From assembly GCA_020073245.1 (NCBI GenBank), contig JAIQFQ010000008.1:43745-107744 (forward strand): DNA of 64,000 nt, given 5' to 3'. The translations under genes were made by a program, and so were the position numbers. Below, one piece after another: positions 28,144 to 37,172 of the stretch (position 1 is its first letter; each line of letters begins with the position of its first letter). Below the pieces are notes generated by a model. The model worked only from the letters and a program-made list of their open reading frames with translations, was not told the origin of the DNA and ran no database searches. The DNA is from Terriglobia bacterium. GTDB taxonomy: Bacteria; Acidobacteriota; Thermoanaerobaculia; Thermoanaerobaculales; Thermoanaerobaculaceae.

Positions 28144-29345
28144 CCCTGAACGACCGTGATCCTCGACGGGTCGGCCACACCGAGGCCGAGCTTCTCGGCG
28201 TAGTGAAGGTACTCGGTGAACTTGGGGTGCTCGTTGACCGCGATCCCCATCGCCTTGCGTTTGGCCACGAGCTCCCGATGGCACGCCATGTCGAGGGCGA
28301 ACGGGTCGGTCGCGAGGTAGAGCGAGTGGTTCGGGTAGAGGAATTTCTCGTCCTTGTCCGGGCCGCCGTCGTACTGGGCCCGCAGCCCGTCGGTGACGTT
28401 GAGCACGAGTTTGTCGCGGACCCACGGGGCCGCGAGCACCTCGGTGCACACCCTGAAGAACAGCGGCGCGTGGAGTCTGCCGGTGTTGCAAACGGCGGCG
28501 AACCCGAGGTTCTTGGTCGCCATCGAGATGCCGTTGCCGGTGTTCTTGTACGCCGCGAGGTTGACGATCTTCGTGAGGCGCGTCGTGACGAGCTTTCCGA
28601 AGAAGGAGTACTCGCCGGCGAAGACGTGCTGGTTGAGGTAGAACTCGTCGTCCTTGTAACCCCGGACGCTCTTGCCCACGATCCCCTTCGCGAAGTAGTA
28701 CGCATCTGTGTCGAAGTTCGCGGCGGAAACATGGTTCCCGGTCTCGTCGCGCCAACGGTTGCCCTCCTCGTCCATCGTCTGCAAGCCCTCAATGCGCACG
28801 CCGGGAAACCGGTCACGAGTGAACCCCGCATCCTTCAACATGTAATCGAAGCGGTCCCAGATGACGATGTTGTTCCTCGGCACCTTGTTCTCGACAAGCC
28901 AGCGGATCACCGCCTCGGCGAGTTCCGGCTTGGTGTTAATAAGGGGTGCGCCGACCGGGTTGACCTTGAGCCCCACCACATCGTCCCGCGTGAAGAAGAT
29001 GGCAAAGCTCCTCGACATGCTGGCGCCGGTGAGCGTGCGGACTCCCCGTTCGAGCATCTCCCGGACGATCTTGGCATCGACGGCATCCCCGGCGAGCGAC
29101 CGCGGATCCGTCACCTTGACCACCCGCCCCGGGAACGGGCCAGGGAGCGAATGCGCCGTCTTCGGCACCTTCATGAAGTCGGCGATGTTCGTCTCGACCT
29201 CGGGCGGCGTGTCCTTCTCCTCACCGAACGTCGGCACACCGAGCACCAACCCTCCCGCGACCGCTGCGGTGCACCCAATGGCTTTGGCGAACTCGCGGCG
29301 GTTCAGATCAAACGCACGGTCCATGGACGAATAGGTGCGGCGCAT
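28140..29345 (-). CDS. Tat-exported DUF362-like protein (cassette B)
   Basis: NRREFAKAIGCTAAVAGGLVLGVP Tat-like signal; DDVVGLKVNPVGAPLINTKPELAEAVIRWLVENKVPRNNIVIWDR; KIVNLAAYKNTGNGISMATKNLG. Confidence 0.82.
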   Translation of the reverse strand: MRRTYSSMDRAFDLNRREFAKAIGCTAAVAGGLVLGVPTFGEEKDTPPEVETNIADFMKVPKTAHSLPGPFPGRVVKVTDPRSLAGDAVDAKIVREMLERGVRTLTGASMSRSFAIFFTRDDVVGLKVNPVGAPLINTKPELAEAVIRWLVENKVPRNNIVIWDRFDYMLKDAGFTRDRFPGVRIEGLQTMDEEGNRWRDETGNHVSAANFDTDAYYFAKGIVGKSVRGYKDDEFYLNQHVFAGEYSFFGKLVTTRLTKIVNLAAYKNTGNGISMATKNLGFAAVCNTGRLHAPLFFRVCTEVLAAPWVRDKLVLNVTDGLRAQYDGGPDKDEKFLYPNHSLYLATDPFALDMACHRELVAKRKAMGIAVNEHPKFTEYLHYAEKLGLGVADPSRITVVQG

Positions 29346-29481
29346 GCAGCCTCCGGTCTGAGCGGCGGACGCTCGACGGCCCGGCGCCGGAGCGACAGAA
29401 GCCAATGGCCGTCGGGGCGTGTCAACGCATCCCGTTGGTTGGTACGTCCCACAACTTTCGAAGTTGCAATGCGTCCATCGG

Positions 29482-29994
29482 TCAGGTTCGCTGCCGCTGG
29501 CGCAGCGCTTCGTACAGGGCGATGGCCACGGCCGTCGACAGGTTGAGGGAACGCATCTTCGTGTCCGCCATCGGAATACAGACGAATCGCTCGTTGTGGC
29601 GCCGGCGCAGTTCCTCGGGCAGGCCGCCACTCTCTCGCCCGAAGATGAGCACCGACTTCCGGGGGAAGCGAACGTCCCAAAGCGCGCGCGGCGCTTCGGC
29701 GGAGAAGAAGAATGGCTCACCGAGCTCCGGGAGAGCCGCCTCGAGTTTCGCCCACTCCGGCCAGACAACGGGCCGAACCCGCGGCCAGTAGTCGACGCCG
29801 GCGCGGCGAACCTCGCGCTCTTCCAGGGAGAACCCGAGGGGGCGAACCAGGTGGAGCTCCGCCCCGGCGGCGAGGCACGTCCGGCCGGCGTTGCCGGTGT
29901 TCCAGGCGATCTCGGGCGTCACGAGCACGACGTGGAGGTCCTTCTGAGGTTGTGGCAAGCGGATTTCCCGGGCGGAGGCGGTCGGCGTCGTCAT
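29482..29994 (-). CDS. trmL: tRNA (cytidine(34)-2'-O)-methyltransferase
   Basis: SPOUT motifs: HVVLVTPEIAWNTGNAGRTCLAAG, LIFGRESGGLPEEL, IPMADTKMRSLNLSTAVAIALYEALRQ. Confidence 0.92.
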   Translation of the reverse strand: MTTPTASAREIRLPQPQKDLHVVLVTPEIAWNTGNAGRTCLAAGAELHLVRPLGFSLEEREVRRAGVDYWPRVRPVVWPEWAKLEAALPELGEPFFFSAEAPRALWDVRFPRKSVLIFGRESGGLPEELRRRHNERFVCIPMADTKMRSLNLSTAVAIALYEALRQRQRT

Positions 29995-30092
29995 CGATCC
30001 CAGAACCGAAGCTTAGCAGCGTGTCGACGCCCGATCGCTTGCGCCCGGGACAGAGCCGCCCGAGATTGGGGACAGAAACCGGGAGGTGGCCG

Positions 30093-30395
30093 ATGCCGAC
30101 GTTCGTGTTGATGACCCGTCTACGCCCCGAGAGCGTCCACGACGCCCACGGCAGGCGCGAAAAGGGCAAGGGGTGGCTCAAGAAGGTCCAGACGCTCTGT
30201 CCGCAGGTGAAGTGGATCGCCCACTACGCGATCCTCGGTCCGTACGATTCCATGGACATCTACGAGGCCCCGGATGTAGAGACCGCTCACAAGGTCTCCC
30301 TGATATCCCGCAGCGAGGGGGCCCTGAGCGCGGAAAGCTGGCAGGCGCTCCCCTACGAGCGGTTCCTCCAGTTGCTCGAGGAGGTCGAGCCGTAA
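30093..30395 (+). CDS. GYD-domain protein
   Basis: MPTFVLMTRLRPESV...WIAHYAILGPYDSMDIYEAPDVETAHKVSLISRSEGALSAESWQALPYERF. Confidence 0.75.
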   Translation: MPTFVLMTRLRPESVHDAHGRREKGKGWLKKVQTLCPQVKWIAHYAILGPYDSMDIYEAPDVETAHKVSLISRSEGALSAESWQALPYERFLQLLEEVEP

Positions 30396-30494
30396 CGGTG
30401 GCGCTGTGCGGCCCACCTTTGAGCACTGTCGGCTCGGTTGACGCGGCCACCCCTCGTGCTACGCTGAACGGGCCTTTCACGAAGGAGGTGCGCG

Positions 30495-30920
30495 ATGGCA
30501 CAGGTCAATGCCCGGAGGGTGTGGCTCGGGGCTCTGGTCGGGTGGATCGTCTGGGCGGTCTGGAGCACGGTCATCAACATGGTGATCCTGGTGCCCCGAT
30601 ACGCCGTGGCGCAGAAGGCGGGGACCCTGCTCACGCAGCCCCGCTACCCGTTCTTCGTCCCTGCCTGGTTCGTGGTGCTGTTTGTCCTCGCGCTGATCGC
30701 CGCGTGGCTGTATGCGGGGACGCGAGCGACCCATGGCGCGGGGCCGGGTACGGCGCTCAGGGTGGGTGCCGGACTCGGGTTCGCGAGCGGGTTCCCTCTC
30801 GCGTTCTCGCTCTCGGCGTGGGCACCGTTCTCGCGCTTCATCGCGCTCGGGTGGATGCTCGACCTGTTGGTGGGCTCGATCCTGGCGACCCTGGTGGCGG
30901 GCTGGCTCTATAAAGAGTGA
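30495..30920 (+). CDS. Small integral membrane protein of unknown function
   Basis: About four TM segments. Confidence 0.65.
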   Translation: MAQVNARRVWLGALVGWIVWAVWSTVINMVILVPRYAVAQKAGTLLTQPRYPFFVPAWFVVLFVLALIAAWLYAGTRATHGAGPGTALRVGAGLGFASGFPLAFSLSAWAPFSRFIALGWMLDLLVGSILATLVAGWLYKE

Positions 30921-30926
30921 ACCGGG

Positions 30927-32135
30927 CTACCTGGGGAGGTGCGTCACAACCCGAGCGAGGAGGCGCCTCACCCCCTCGGCGAAGACGGCACTCTCCGGCA
31001 GCAGGCTGACGACCAGCACACCGTCCATCGGGAAGTCGAAGAAGTAGCCCGGATGGACCGCGACACCGTCCTTTTGGAGCAACTCGAGGACGAGTTCCTC
31101 CTCGGCGAGTACCGCCGGAAGCCGCAGCACGGCGCTCCACCCTCCGTCGGGCTCCATCACGGCAACCGCGGGGAGACTGGATGTTGCCTGTCGGAGCGCC
31201 GCGAGGTTGCAGCGACAGCGTTCGAGGATCGCGGCACGCACGGCTGCACCCTGCCGGAGAATGAAGGGCAGCGCGAGCTGGACAGGCGTGGCCACCGAGA
31301 GGAACGTGTCCGCAATGAACTCGAGGCGCTCCAAGGCGTTCTCCACGAGGTCGCCGGGACCGCTCGCGACGACCCATGCGAGCTTGAGCTGAGGGAGGCC
31401 GACGCTCTTCGAGAGGCCGCCTAGCGTGAACGTGAGCGCCTGCTCCGTCCCCGCGAACGTGCGTCCGGTGCCCGGCCGGTCCGTGAGTAGGTAATCGAGG
31501 AACACCTCGTCCGCCACGATGGCCCAGCCCCGCGCAGCGGCGAGGTCTGCTACGGCTGCAGCGTCGTCCGATTGGACCAACGAGCCGGTCGGGTTGTTGG
31601 GGTGCACCACGATAACCGCGCGGACTCCTGACGGGGTAGCCGCGAGCTGGTGAAGGTCGGGCCGCCAATCGAGCTCCGGGTTCAAGTGGTACGGGATGGC
31701 TTCGATCCCCTCCGCCCGGGCCAGGTGCTCGAACAAGGGGTACGACGGTGACGGCACGAGAACGCCCTCTCCCGGGTTCGCAAGGAGCTTGAAAAGGAAG
31801 GCGTACGCCTCGCTCGTCGAAGCGGTGAGCACGACGCGGTCGGGTTCCACCGCGGCGGCGTACCGCCGGTACTCGGCGGCGACAGCCTTGCGCGCCGCCA
31901 CCAGCCCGCGCGGTTCAGGGCGGTATGCGAGCCCGGCCGGGTCGGCCAGGGAATCCAGCAGCCCTGAAGGGTACGGAATGCCGCACCGGGTGGGGTTCGA
32001 CACGGTCAGGTCGAAGCGGGGCGGGGAGTTCGCCAGCTCGGTGGCGATGCGGTTGGGCGCGAGCCCAGGCGGAACTCGATTGGAGAACACTCCCGCTCCG
32101 GTCGGATTCTCGCACGCCCGGGACCCTCGCCGCAC
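30927..32135 (-). CDS. PLP-dependent class I/II aminotransferase
   Basis: DLTVSNPTRCGIPYP, VVHPNNPTGSLV, AIVADEVFLDYLL, FTLGGLSKSVGLPQLKLAWVVASG. Start inferred (GTG). Confidence 0.9.
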   Translation of the reverse strand: MRRGSRACENPTGAGVFSNRVPPGLAPNRIATELANSPPRFDLTVSNPTRCGIPYPSGLLDSLADPAGLAYRPEPRGLVAARKAVAAEYRRYAAAVEPDRVVLTASTSEAYAFLFKLLANPGEGVLVPSPSYPLFEHLARAEGIEAIPYHLNPELDWRPDLHQLAATPSGVRAVIVVHPNNPTGSLVQSDDAAAVADLAAARGWAIVADEVFLDYLLTDRPGTGRTFAGTEQALTFTLGGLSKSVGLPQLKLAWVVASGPGDLVENALERLEFIADTFLSVATPVQLALPFILRQGAAVRAAILERCRCNLAALRQATSSLPAVAVMEPDGGWSAVLRLPAVLAEEELVLELLQKDGVAVHPGYFFDFPMDGVLVVSLLPESAVFAEGVRRLLARVVTHLPR

Positions 32136-32178
32136 CTCCCTCGCGCGGTAGAATGCCGGCACCACGAGGGGGGATCTC

Positions 32179-33378
32179 ATGAAGGAACTGCTTCCTGCCA
32201 AGACCCAAGAGTACAAGGCGCGCGCCCACGAGGTTGCCGAGAAGTACGTACGCCCGGTTGCTGCCGAGCTCGATCGCACCGGCGAATACCCGTGGAGCGT
32301 CATCGCGGCGCTCAGGGAGTACGACCTGATGGGGATATGGGTCCCCGAGGCGTACGGTGGCCACGGCGCCGGGGTGCTCGACATGTGCATCGTCGTGGAG
32401 GAGCTCTCGCGCGCGTGCGGAGGGATGGGCGTGGCGTACGCGGTCAACGCGCTCGGCTCGTTCCCGATCATCCTCGGGGGAACGGAAGACCAGAAACGCC
32501 GCTACCTGCCCGTGATCACGAAAGGCGAGAGGCTCATCGCGTTCGGCCTCTCCGAAAAGGCTTCGGGCTCGGACGCCGGCTCGCTGAGGGCTCGGGCTGT
32601 GCGCAACGGCGACGGTTACATTCTCAACGGCGAAAAGAAGTGGACCACGAACGCAAACGCCGCAACCATCTACACGGTCTATGCATCCACCAACCCTGAG
32701 CGCGGCACGCGGGGAGCATCGGCGTTCATCGTAGAGAAGGGCATGCCCGGGTTCGAGATCGGAAGGCGGGAACAGCTCATGGGCATCCGGTGCGTTCCGG
32801 TTCACGAGCTGCACTTCCGGGAGTGCCGGGTGCCTGCGGCGGCGCTGCTCGGCGAGAAGGAGGGTACGGGTTTTGCGAATGCCATGATGACCCTGGACCG
32901 CGCTCGCCCCGGCGTGGCTGCGCAGGCAGTCGGGCTCGCCCAAGGGGCGCTCGAGTGGGCGATCCGCTACACCTCCGAGCGCCAGCAGTTCGGGCAGAGC
33001 GTGATGTCGTTCCAGGCGATCCAGTTCATGCTGGCGGACATGGCGATCCAGGTCGAGGCGGCCCGGCAGTTGGTCTACACCGCCGCGCGCGCGATCGATG
33101 CAGGCGTTCCGAACGTCTCCAAGCTCGCTGCGATGTGCAAGGTGTTCGCGACCGACACCGCGATGCGCGTCACGACCGACGCGGTCCAGCTCTTTGGCGG
33201 GTACGGGTATTGCCAGGACTACCCGATCGAGAAGTACATGCGTGACGCGAAAATCACCCAGATCTACGAGGGCACCAACCAGATCCAGCGGGTCGTCATC
33301 GGACGCGCCCTGACACGGGAGGCGGATGCGATCGCGGGGCATCTGGCGGTGAAGGTCGAGCACTTCCCCAAGGAGTAG
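32179..33378 (+). CDS. Acyl-CoA dehydrogenase
   Basis: VPEAYGGHGAGVLD, FGLSEKASGSDAGSLRARA, ERQQFGQSVMSFQAIQFMLADMA, GGYGYCQDYPIEKYMRDAKITQIYEGTNQIQRVVIGR. Confidence 0.95.
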   Translation: MKELLPAKTQEYKARAHEVAEKYVRPVAAELDRTGEYPWSVIAALREYDLMGIWVPEAYGGHGAGVLDMCIVVEELSRACGGMGVAYAVNALGSFPIILGGTEDQKRRYLPVITKGERLIAFGLSEKASGSDAGSLRARAVRNGDGYILNGEKKWTTNANAATIYTVYASTNPERGTRGASAFIVEKGMPGFEIGRREQLMGIRCVPVHELHFRECRVPAAALLGEKEGTGFANAMMTLDRARPGVAAQAVGLAQGALEWAIRYTSERQQFGQSVMSFQAIQFMLADMAIQVEAARQLVYTAARAIDAGVPNVSKLAAMCKVFATDTAMRVTTDAVQLFGGYGYCQDYPIEKYMRDAKITQIYEGTNQIQRVVIGRALTREADAIAGHLAVKVEHFPKE

Positions 33379-33442
33379 CTCTCCGAAAGGCGCCGCCGAT
33401 AGCGGACCGTCTGCGTTGTTGCGCTCGCCGGTTCGCGTCCTC

Positions 33443-33461
33443 GTGTAGCCTCCGGCTACAC
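33443..33461. repeat. Perfect hairpin gtgtagcc-tcc-ggctacac
   Basis: 8-bp stem, 3-nt loop, in the acd-ssrA intergenic region. Confidence 0.6.
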
Positions 33462-33594
33462 TCCGGCGCGACCGTCTCGCGCGCCTAGCATCCGGCCCAC
33501 TCTCGGCGGCGCGGCTACGGCCTCGGGCCGCCACCCTGCCAACTTCGTCTCTTCGGACCCGAAACCCCGGATCTCGGACCCCGGTCTCCCGCGC

Positions 33595-33786
33595 GGAGCG
33601 GGATTCACTCGCCCGGAGCGCTGGGGGGCGCGGGGGCTCGAGAGCGTCCGGGTGGGTGGGGGAGTGGACGCGGGACCCCCCGAGAGAAGAGAGCGCGGAG
33701 GGCGATTCACTCGCCCGGAGCGCTGGGGGGCGCGGGGGGTGGAGAGCGTCCGGGTGGGTGGGGGAGTGGACGCGGGACCCCCCGAA
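33595..33786. repeat. Two-copy tandem direct repeat, period 102 bp
   Basis: attcactcgcccggagcgctggggggcgcggggg...gagagcgtccgggtgggtgggggagtggacgcgggacccccc starts at 33603 and again at 33705. Confidence 0.93.
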
Positions 33787-33790
33787 GAGG

Positions 33791-34143
33791 TGGTGGAGGC
33801 GGGGGGAATCGAACCCCCGTCCGGAAGACTTGGGCCGCAGGTGTCTCCGTGCGCAGCCTACGATTGGATCTCGCCGCAGCGGCTGGGTGTAGGCTCCCGT
33901 CCGTCGCGGCCAGCCCGGAGCGTCTCGACCGCCGCTCCCGGGCGCGGCGGCGGTCCAGCCTGCTTTGGCGGCGCCGTGATCAGGTTCGCAGGCGAGAGCC
34001 GGCGATCACGACGTGACTGCGGTTAAGCAGCCAGTGCTAGCTCAGTGTTGGCAGCTATGTGTGTCCGCCTGTTTAGCGTGGCGGCGGGCCACGGCACGCT
34101 GCCGGCGACCCAACATGTCCCCCGTCGAACCCGGTACGCCCCC
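33791..34143 (-). ncRNA. ssrA: tmRNA (single-piece)
   Basis: Minus strand starts GGGGGCGTACCGGGTTCGACGGGGGACATG and ends GGGGGTTCGATTCCCCCCGCCTCCACCA; 7-bp acceptor stem GGGGGCG/CGCCUCC; tag ORF GCC AAC ACT GAG CTA GCA CTG GCT GCT TAA = ANTELALAA*. Confidence 0.95.
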
Positions 34144-34219
34144 AGGTCACGGATTGCCACCAATGTACATCCATTTCATCGGCTTGACGAGGGAGCGCCC
34201 TCAGGCTACCGTGAACGCC

Positions 34220-34594
34220 ATGGTGGAGCTCGAACCTATCAGCGTCGTCGTGACCTCGGTGGGGACGGAACAGCAGGCCGTTGAGATCTCGGAAGAGCTG
34301 ATCGCGCGTCGTCTTGCCACCTGTATCAACCTCGTCCCATGCTTGCGGTCGATCTACCGCTGGAAGGGGAAGGTCTGTGAGGACACCGAGTACCTTCTCC
34401 TGATCAAGACACGGCGGGCTCTGTTCGGTGCGGTGACGGAGGCCATCCGGGAGATCCACTCGTACGAACTGCCCGAGGTTCTTGAGTTTCCGGTCGGCAA
34501 TGCAGAGCCCAACTTCCATCGCTGGGTGGTCGAAATGGCGACCGGCGTCCCGGACGCCGAACTCGAAGCGGACACCGAGCCCTCTTTCGACTGA
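34220..34594 (+). CDS. cutA: CutA1-type divalent-cation tolerance protein
   Basis: ISEELIARRLATCINLVPCLRSIYRWKGKVCEDTEYLLLIKT, EIHSYELPEVLEFPV. Confidence 0.94.
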   Translation: MVELEPISVVVTSVGTEQQAVEISEELIARRLATCINLVPCLRSIYRWKGKVCEDTEYLLLIKTRRALFGAVTEAIREIHSYELPEVLEFPVGNAEPNFHRWVVEMATGVPDAELEADTEPSFD

Positions 34595-34818
34595 GCGCTA
34601 CCACCGGAACGTCCGACAGAAGCGTCCGCTCCATCGCTCCGGCTGTCAGCGGGAAACGGGGTCTCCACCGCGGAGGCGGCGCAATCACCACGAGGCGACG
34701 TGCCGAAGGGGAGCATTACCTGGCCGTGCTGTTCTCACAATCGGATTGCCTGTTCCAGTCTCCCGGCGTAGACTCTGGCAGTACGGGGTCCGCGGCCCCG
34801 GAGGCGGAGGGTTTCGCG

Positions 34819-35745
34819 ATGAAATTCACCCGACTCGTTGCCGGAGCGCTTCTGCTTGTCCCGTCCCTTCTCTTTGCCCAGGCGCAGGGCCGGATCAAGG
34901 GCATCGTCACCGACATGAAGGGGAACCCTATCGCAGGCGCCAAGATCGTCATGACCTGCCACGATATCGCGAACTTTCACAAAGAGTTGGCTACCGATGC
35001 CAAGGGAGGGTTCGCAACCCTGATCGTGGATGCCACGCGCCAATACCTCTTCCATGTCGAGGCAAAGGGATATGTGCCTGTCGAGCATTTGGAGAAGCCC
35101 AGGATCGGCGGCGAGACACTGGAGTTGGCGTACTCCCTCCAGAGCATCAAGGATCTTCAGGCGGTAGCCCAGGAGCAAGCGCTCGAACAGCCGGGTTTCA
35201 AGGAGGCGCGTGAGGGACAGATGCTTCTCGAGGCTGGAAAGACGGTCGAAGCGCGGGCCAAATTTGCCGAGGCTGTGCTCGCGAAGCCCGACCTCTATCT
35301 CGCGTGGCTGGCAATGGGCGACATCGACCAGAAGGCCGGCAGGAACGATGACGCTCTCATGGCGGCTGAGAAGTGTCTTGCCACCAAGCCTGATCTTCCG
35401 CAGTGCCTGGCACTCGCGATGAACGCGACGCAGGCCAAGGGCGACAGCACCGCGTACCAGAAGTACCTCGAGCGCTACAAAGCCACCCACCCTACTGACC
35501 CGTCGGTCTACTACAACGACGCGGTGGATTTCCTCAACAAGGGCGATGACGCAAAGGCCCAACCGTTGCTCGAGAAGGCACTCGAGGTTGACGCGAAGTT
35601 CGCGGACGCGATGTTCCAGCTCGGCATGGTGTACTTCCGTACGGGTGACACGGCGAAAGCGAAGGCAATGCTGCAGAGGTTCCTCGACTCGGCGCCCAAC
35701 CACAAGGAAGCGCCGACCGCCAAGGAGATGCTCAAGTACATGTAG
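34819..35745 (+). CDS. Secreted TPR protein with an N-terminal carboxypeptidase-regulatory-like (CNA-B/PEGA-type) domain
   Basis: Signal peptide MKFTRLVAGALLLVPSLLFAQ; GRIKGIVTDMKGNPIAGAKIVMT; TPR-like helices. Confidence 0.82.
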   Translation: MKFTRLVAGALLLVPSLLFAQAQGRIKGIVTDMKGNPIAGAKIVMTCHDIANFHKELATDAKGGFATLIVDATRQYLFHVEAKGYVPVEHLEKPRIGGETLELAYSLQSIKDLQAVAQEQALEQPGFKEAREGQMLLEAGKTVEARAKFAEAVLAKPDLYLAWLAMGDIDQKAGRNDDALMAAEKCLATKPDLPQCLALAMNATQAKGDSTAYQKYLERYKATHPTDPSVYYNDAVDFLNKGDDAKAQPLLEKALEVDAKFADAMFQLGMVYFRTGDTAKAKAMLQRFLDSAPNHKEAPTAKEMLKYM

Positions 35746-35804
35746 GATTCGGAACCCTGCCTTCGGCATCGGGCTGGGCGCACGATCCTCGGATCCAACT
35801 AGGT

Positions 35805-35822
35805 GGCGGCCGATAGGCCGCC
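35805..35822 (+). terminator. Hairpin downstream of the TPR gene
   Basis: ggcggcc-gata-ggccgcc. Confidence 0.4.
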
Positions 35823-35939
35823 GCTGTGCGTTCGGGTCAACGGCGCTTTCGGAGGGCCGATCGCACGTAGGTCGACCCGCCTTCGCTCAGGGATCCGCGA
35901 GGGCTACGTCTACTGACCCGAGGTGCCCTGGACCGCATC

Positions 35940-36329
35940 CTACCCGGGCAGTTCAAACGGCGTCTGTTCCCTGACCTCTGCGGCATGATTCGCCTCGTCC
36001 ACGAGAACCACGCGAGCTCGGTGGTGCGGTATGTCCTCACGGTCCAGGTGGCAGAAGGCCGCGACGATCACGAGGTCACCAACGGTGGCGAGATGTGCCG
36101 CAGCACCGTTGACGGCGATCTCTCCGCTTCCCCCGGGGCCGGCGATGCAGTAGGTGGTAAAGCGCGTCCCGCGGGTGAGGTTGTAGACATCGACCTGCTC
36201 GAGGGGAAGGAGATCCGCCGCAGCCAGGAGCTCGCGATCGATCGATATTGAGCCCACGTATTCAACGTCGCAACGCGTCACTCGGGCACGGTGGATCTTC
36301 GCCCGCAAGAATGGCCGGAGCATCAGCAC
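35940..36329 (-). CDS. panD: Aspartate 1-decarboxylase
   Basis: LRAKIHRARVTRCDVEYVGSISID, VYNLTRGTRFTTYCIAGPGGSGEIAVNGAAAHL. GS processing site present. Confidence 0.94.
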   Translation of the reverse strand: MLMLRPFLRAKIHRARVTRCDVEYVGSISIDRELLAAADLLPLEQVDVYNLTRGTRFTTYCIAGPGGSGEIAVNGAAAHLATVGDLVIVAAFCHLDREDIPHHRARVVLVDEANHAAEVREQTPFELPG

Positions 36330-37171
36330 ACCTCCGTGAGAACGTTGTCGATGAGCCTGGTGGCGCCGACGTGCACGGCGGCAACCAACAGCACTCGGTC
36401 CTTGAGTGCTGCGAGGGGGGCGAGGGTATCGGGATCGACCGCCGCCACGTACTGCAGGCGGGTCATCGGCTCTCCGCTCACCTCCGCGGCCACCTCCGCT
36501 TCAAGCGCCGGTCCCCGGCGCTCCCCCGCACGAATCGCGGCAACCGCACCTTCCAGCGCGCGGTGCAGCACAGATGCAGCGCGACGCTCGTCACGGGCGA
36601 GGTACGCGTTTCGCGAGGAGCGCGCGAGGCCGTCGTCCTCTCGCTGGGTAGGGTGAACCTCGACACGAACCGGCAGACAGAGATCCTCCACCATGCGGCG
36701 GATGACCATGGCTTGCTGCCAGTCCTTGGCGCCGAAGACGGCGACGTGCGGCTCCACAATGTTCAGGAGCTTGGCGACGACGAGCGCCACCCCTTGAAAG
36801 TGGCCCGGCCGCTGCACACCGCACAACCCGGCGGTGAGCTCCGGCAGATCGATGACCGTCGTCGAGGGGCGTGGATAGAGTTCCTTCGTAGATGGGGCGA
36901 ACAGCAGCGTGACGCCTGCCTGTTCGAGTAGTACGCGATCGCCCTCCAGGTTGCGCGGGTAGCGCTCGAAATCCTCGCCGGGGGCGAACTGGGTCGGATT
37001 GACGAAGACGCTGGCCCACACCTCGTCGGCGAGCTCCTGCCCGCGCCGGACCAATGCGAGGTGACCCTCGTGAAGCGCACCCATGGTTGGCACGAACGCC
37101 AGTCGCGTTCCGGTGGTCGCGAGTTCAGCGCGCCTTGCACGTATCCCTGCGATGGTCGTGATGAATAGCAT
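36323..37171 (-). CDS. panC: Pantothenate synthetase
   Basis: FVPTMGALHEGHLALVR, SVFVNPTQFAPGEDFERYPRN, HFQGVALVVAKLLNIV, GAKDWQQ, SSRNAYL. Confidence 0.96.
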   Translation of the reverse strand: MLFITTIAGIRARRAELATTGTRLAFVPTMGALHEGHLALVRRGQELADEVWASVFVNPTQFAPGEDFERYPRNLEGDRVLLEQAGVTLLFAPSTKELYPRPSTTVIDLPELTAGLCGVQRPGHFQGVALVVAKLLNIVEPHVAVFGAKDWQQAMVIRRMVEDLCLPVRVEVHPTQREDDGLARSSRNAYLARDERRAASVLHRALEGAVAAIRAGERRGPALEAEVAAEVSGEPMTRLQYVAAVDPDTLAPLAALKDRVLLVAAVHVGATRLIDNVLTEVC

Positions 37172-37172
37172 C

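Noticed and set aside
17517-29345. Treating the two DUF362-like cassettes as the ends of a composite mobile element
   Set aside because: No transposase, integrase or terminal repeats between them, gene orders differ, and intervening genes are ordinary chromosomal genes.
33595-33786. Possible CRISPR-like array from the repeated GC-rich units
   Set aside because: Only two units of about 100 bp, no short repeat/unique spacer pattern and no cas genes nearby.
33800-33830. T-loop-like ggggaatcgaaccccc suggesting a tRNA
   Set aside because: It is the 3' tRNA-like domain of the minus-strand tmRNA, confirmed by the matching acceptor stem at 34137-34143.
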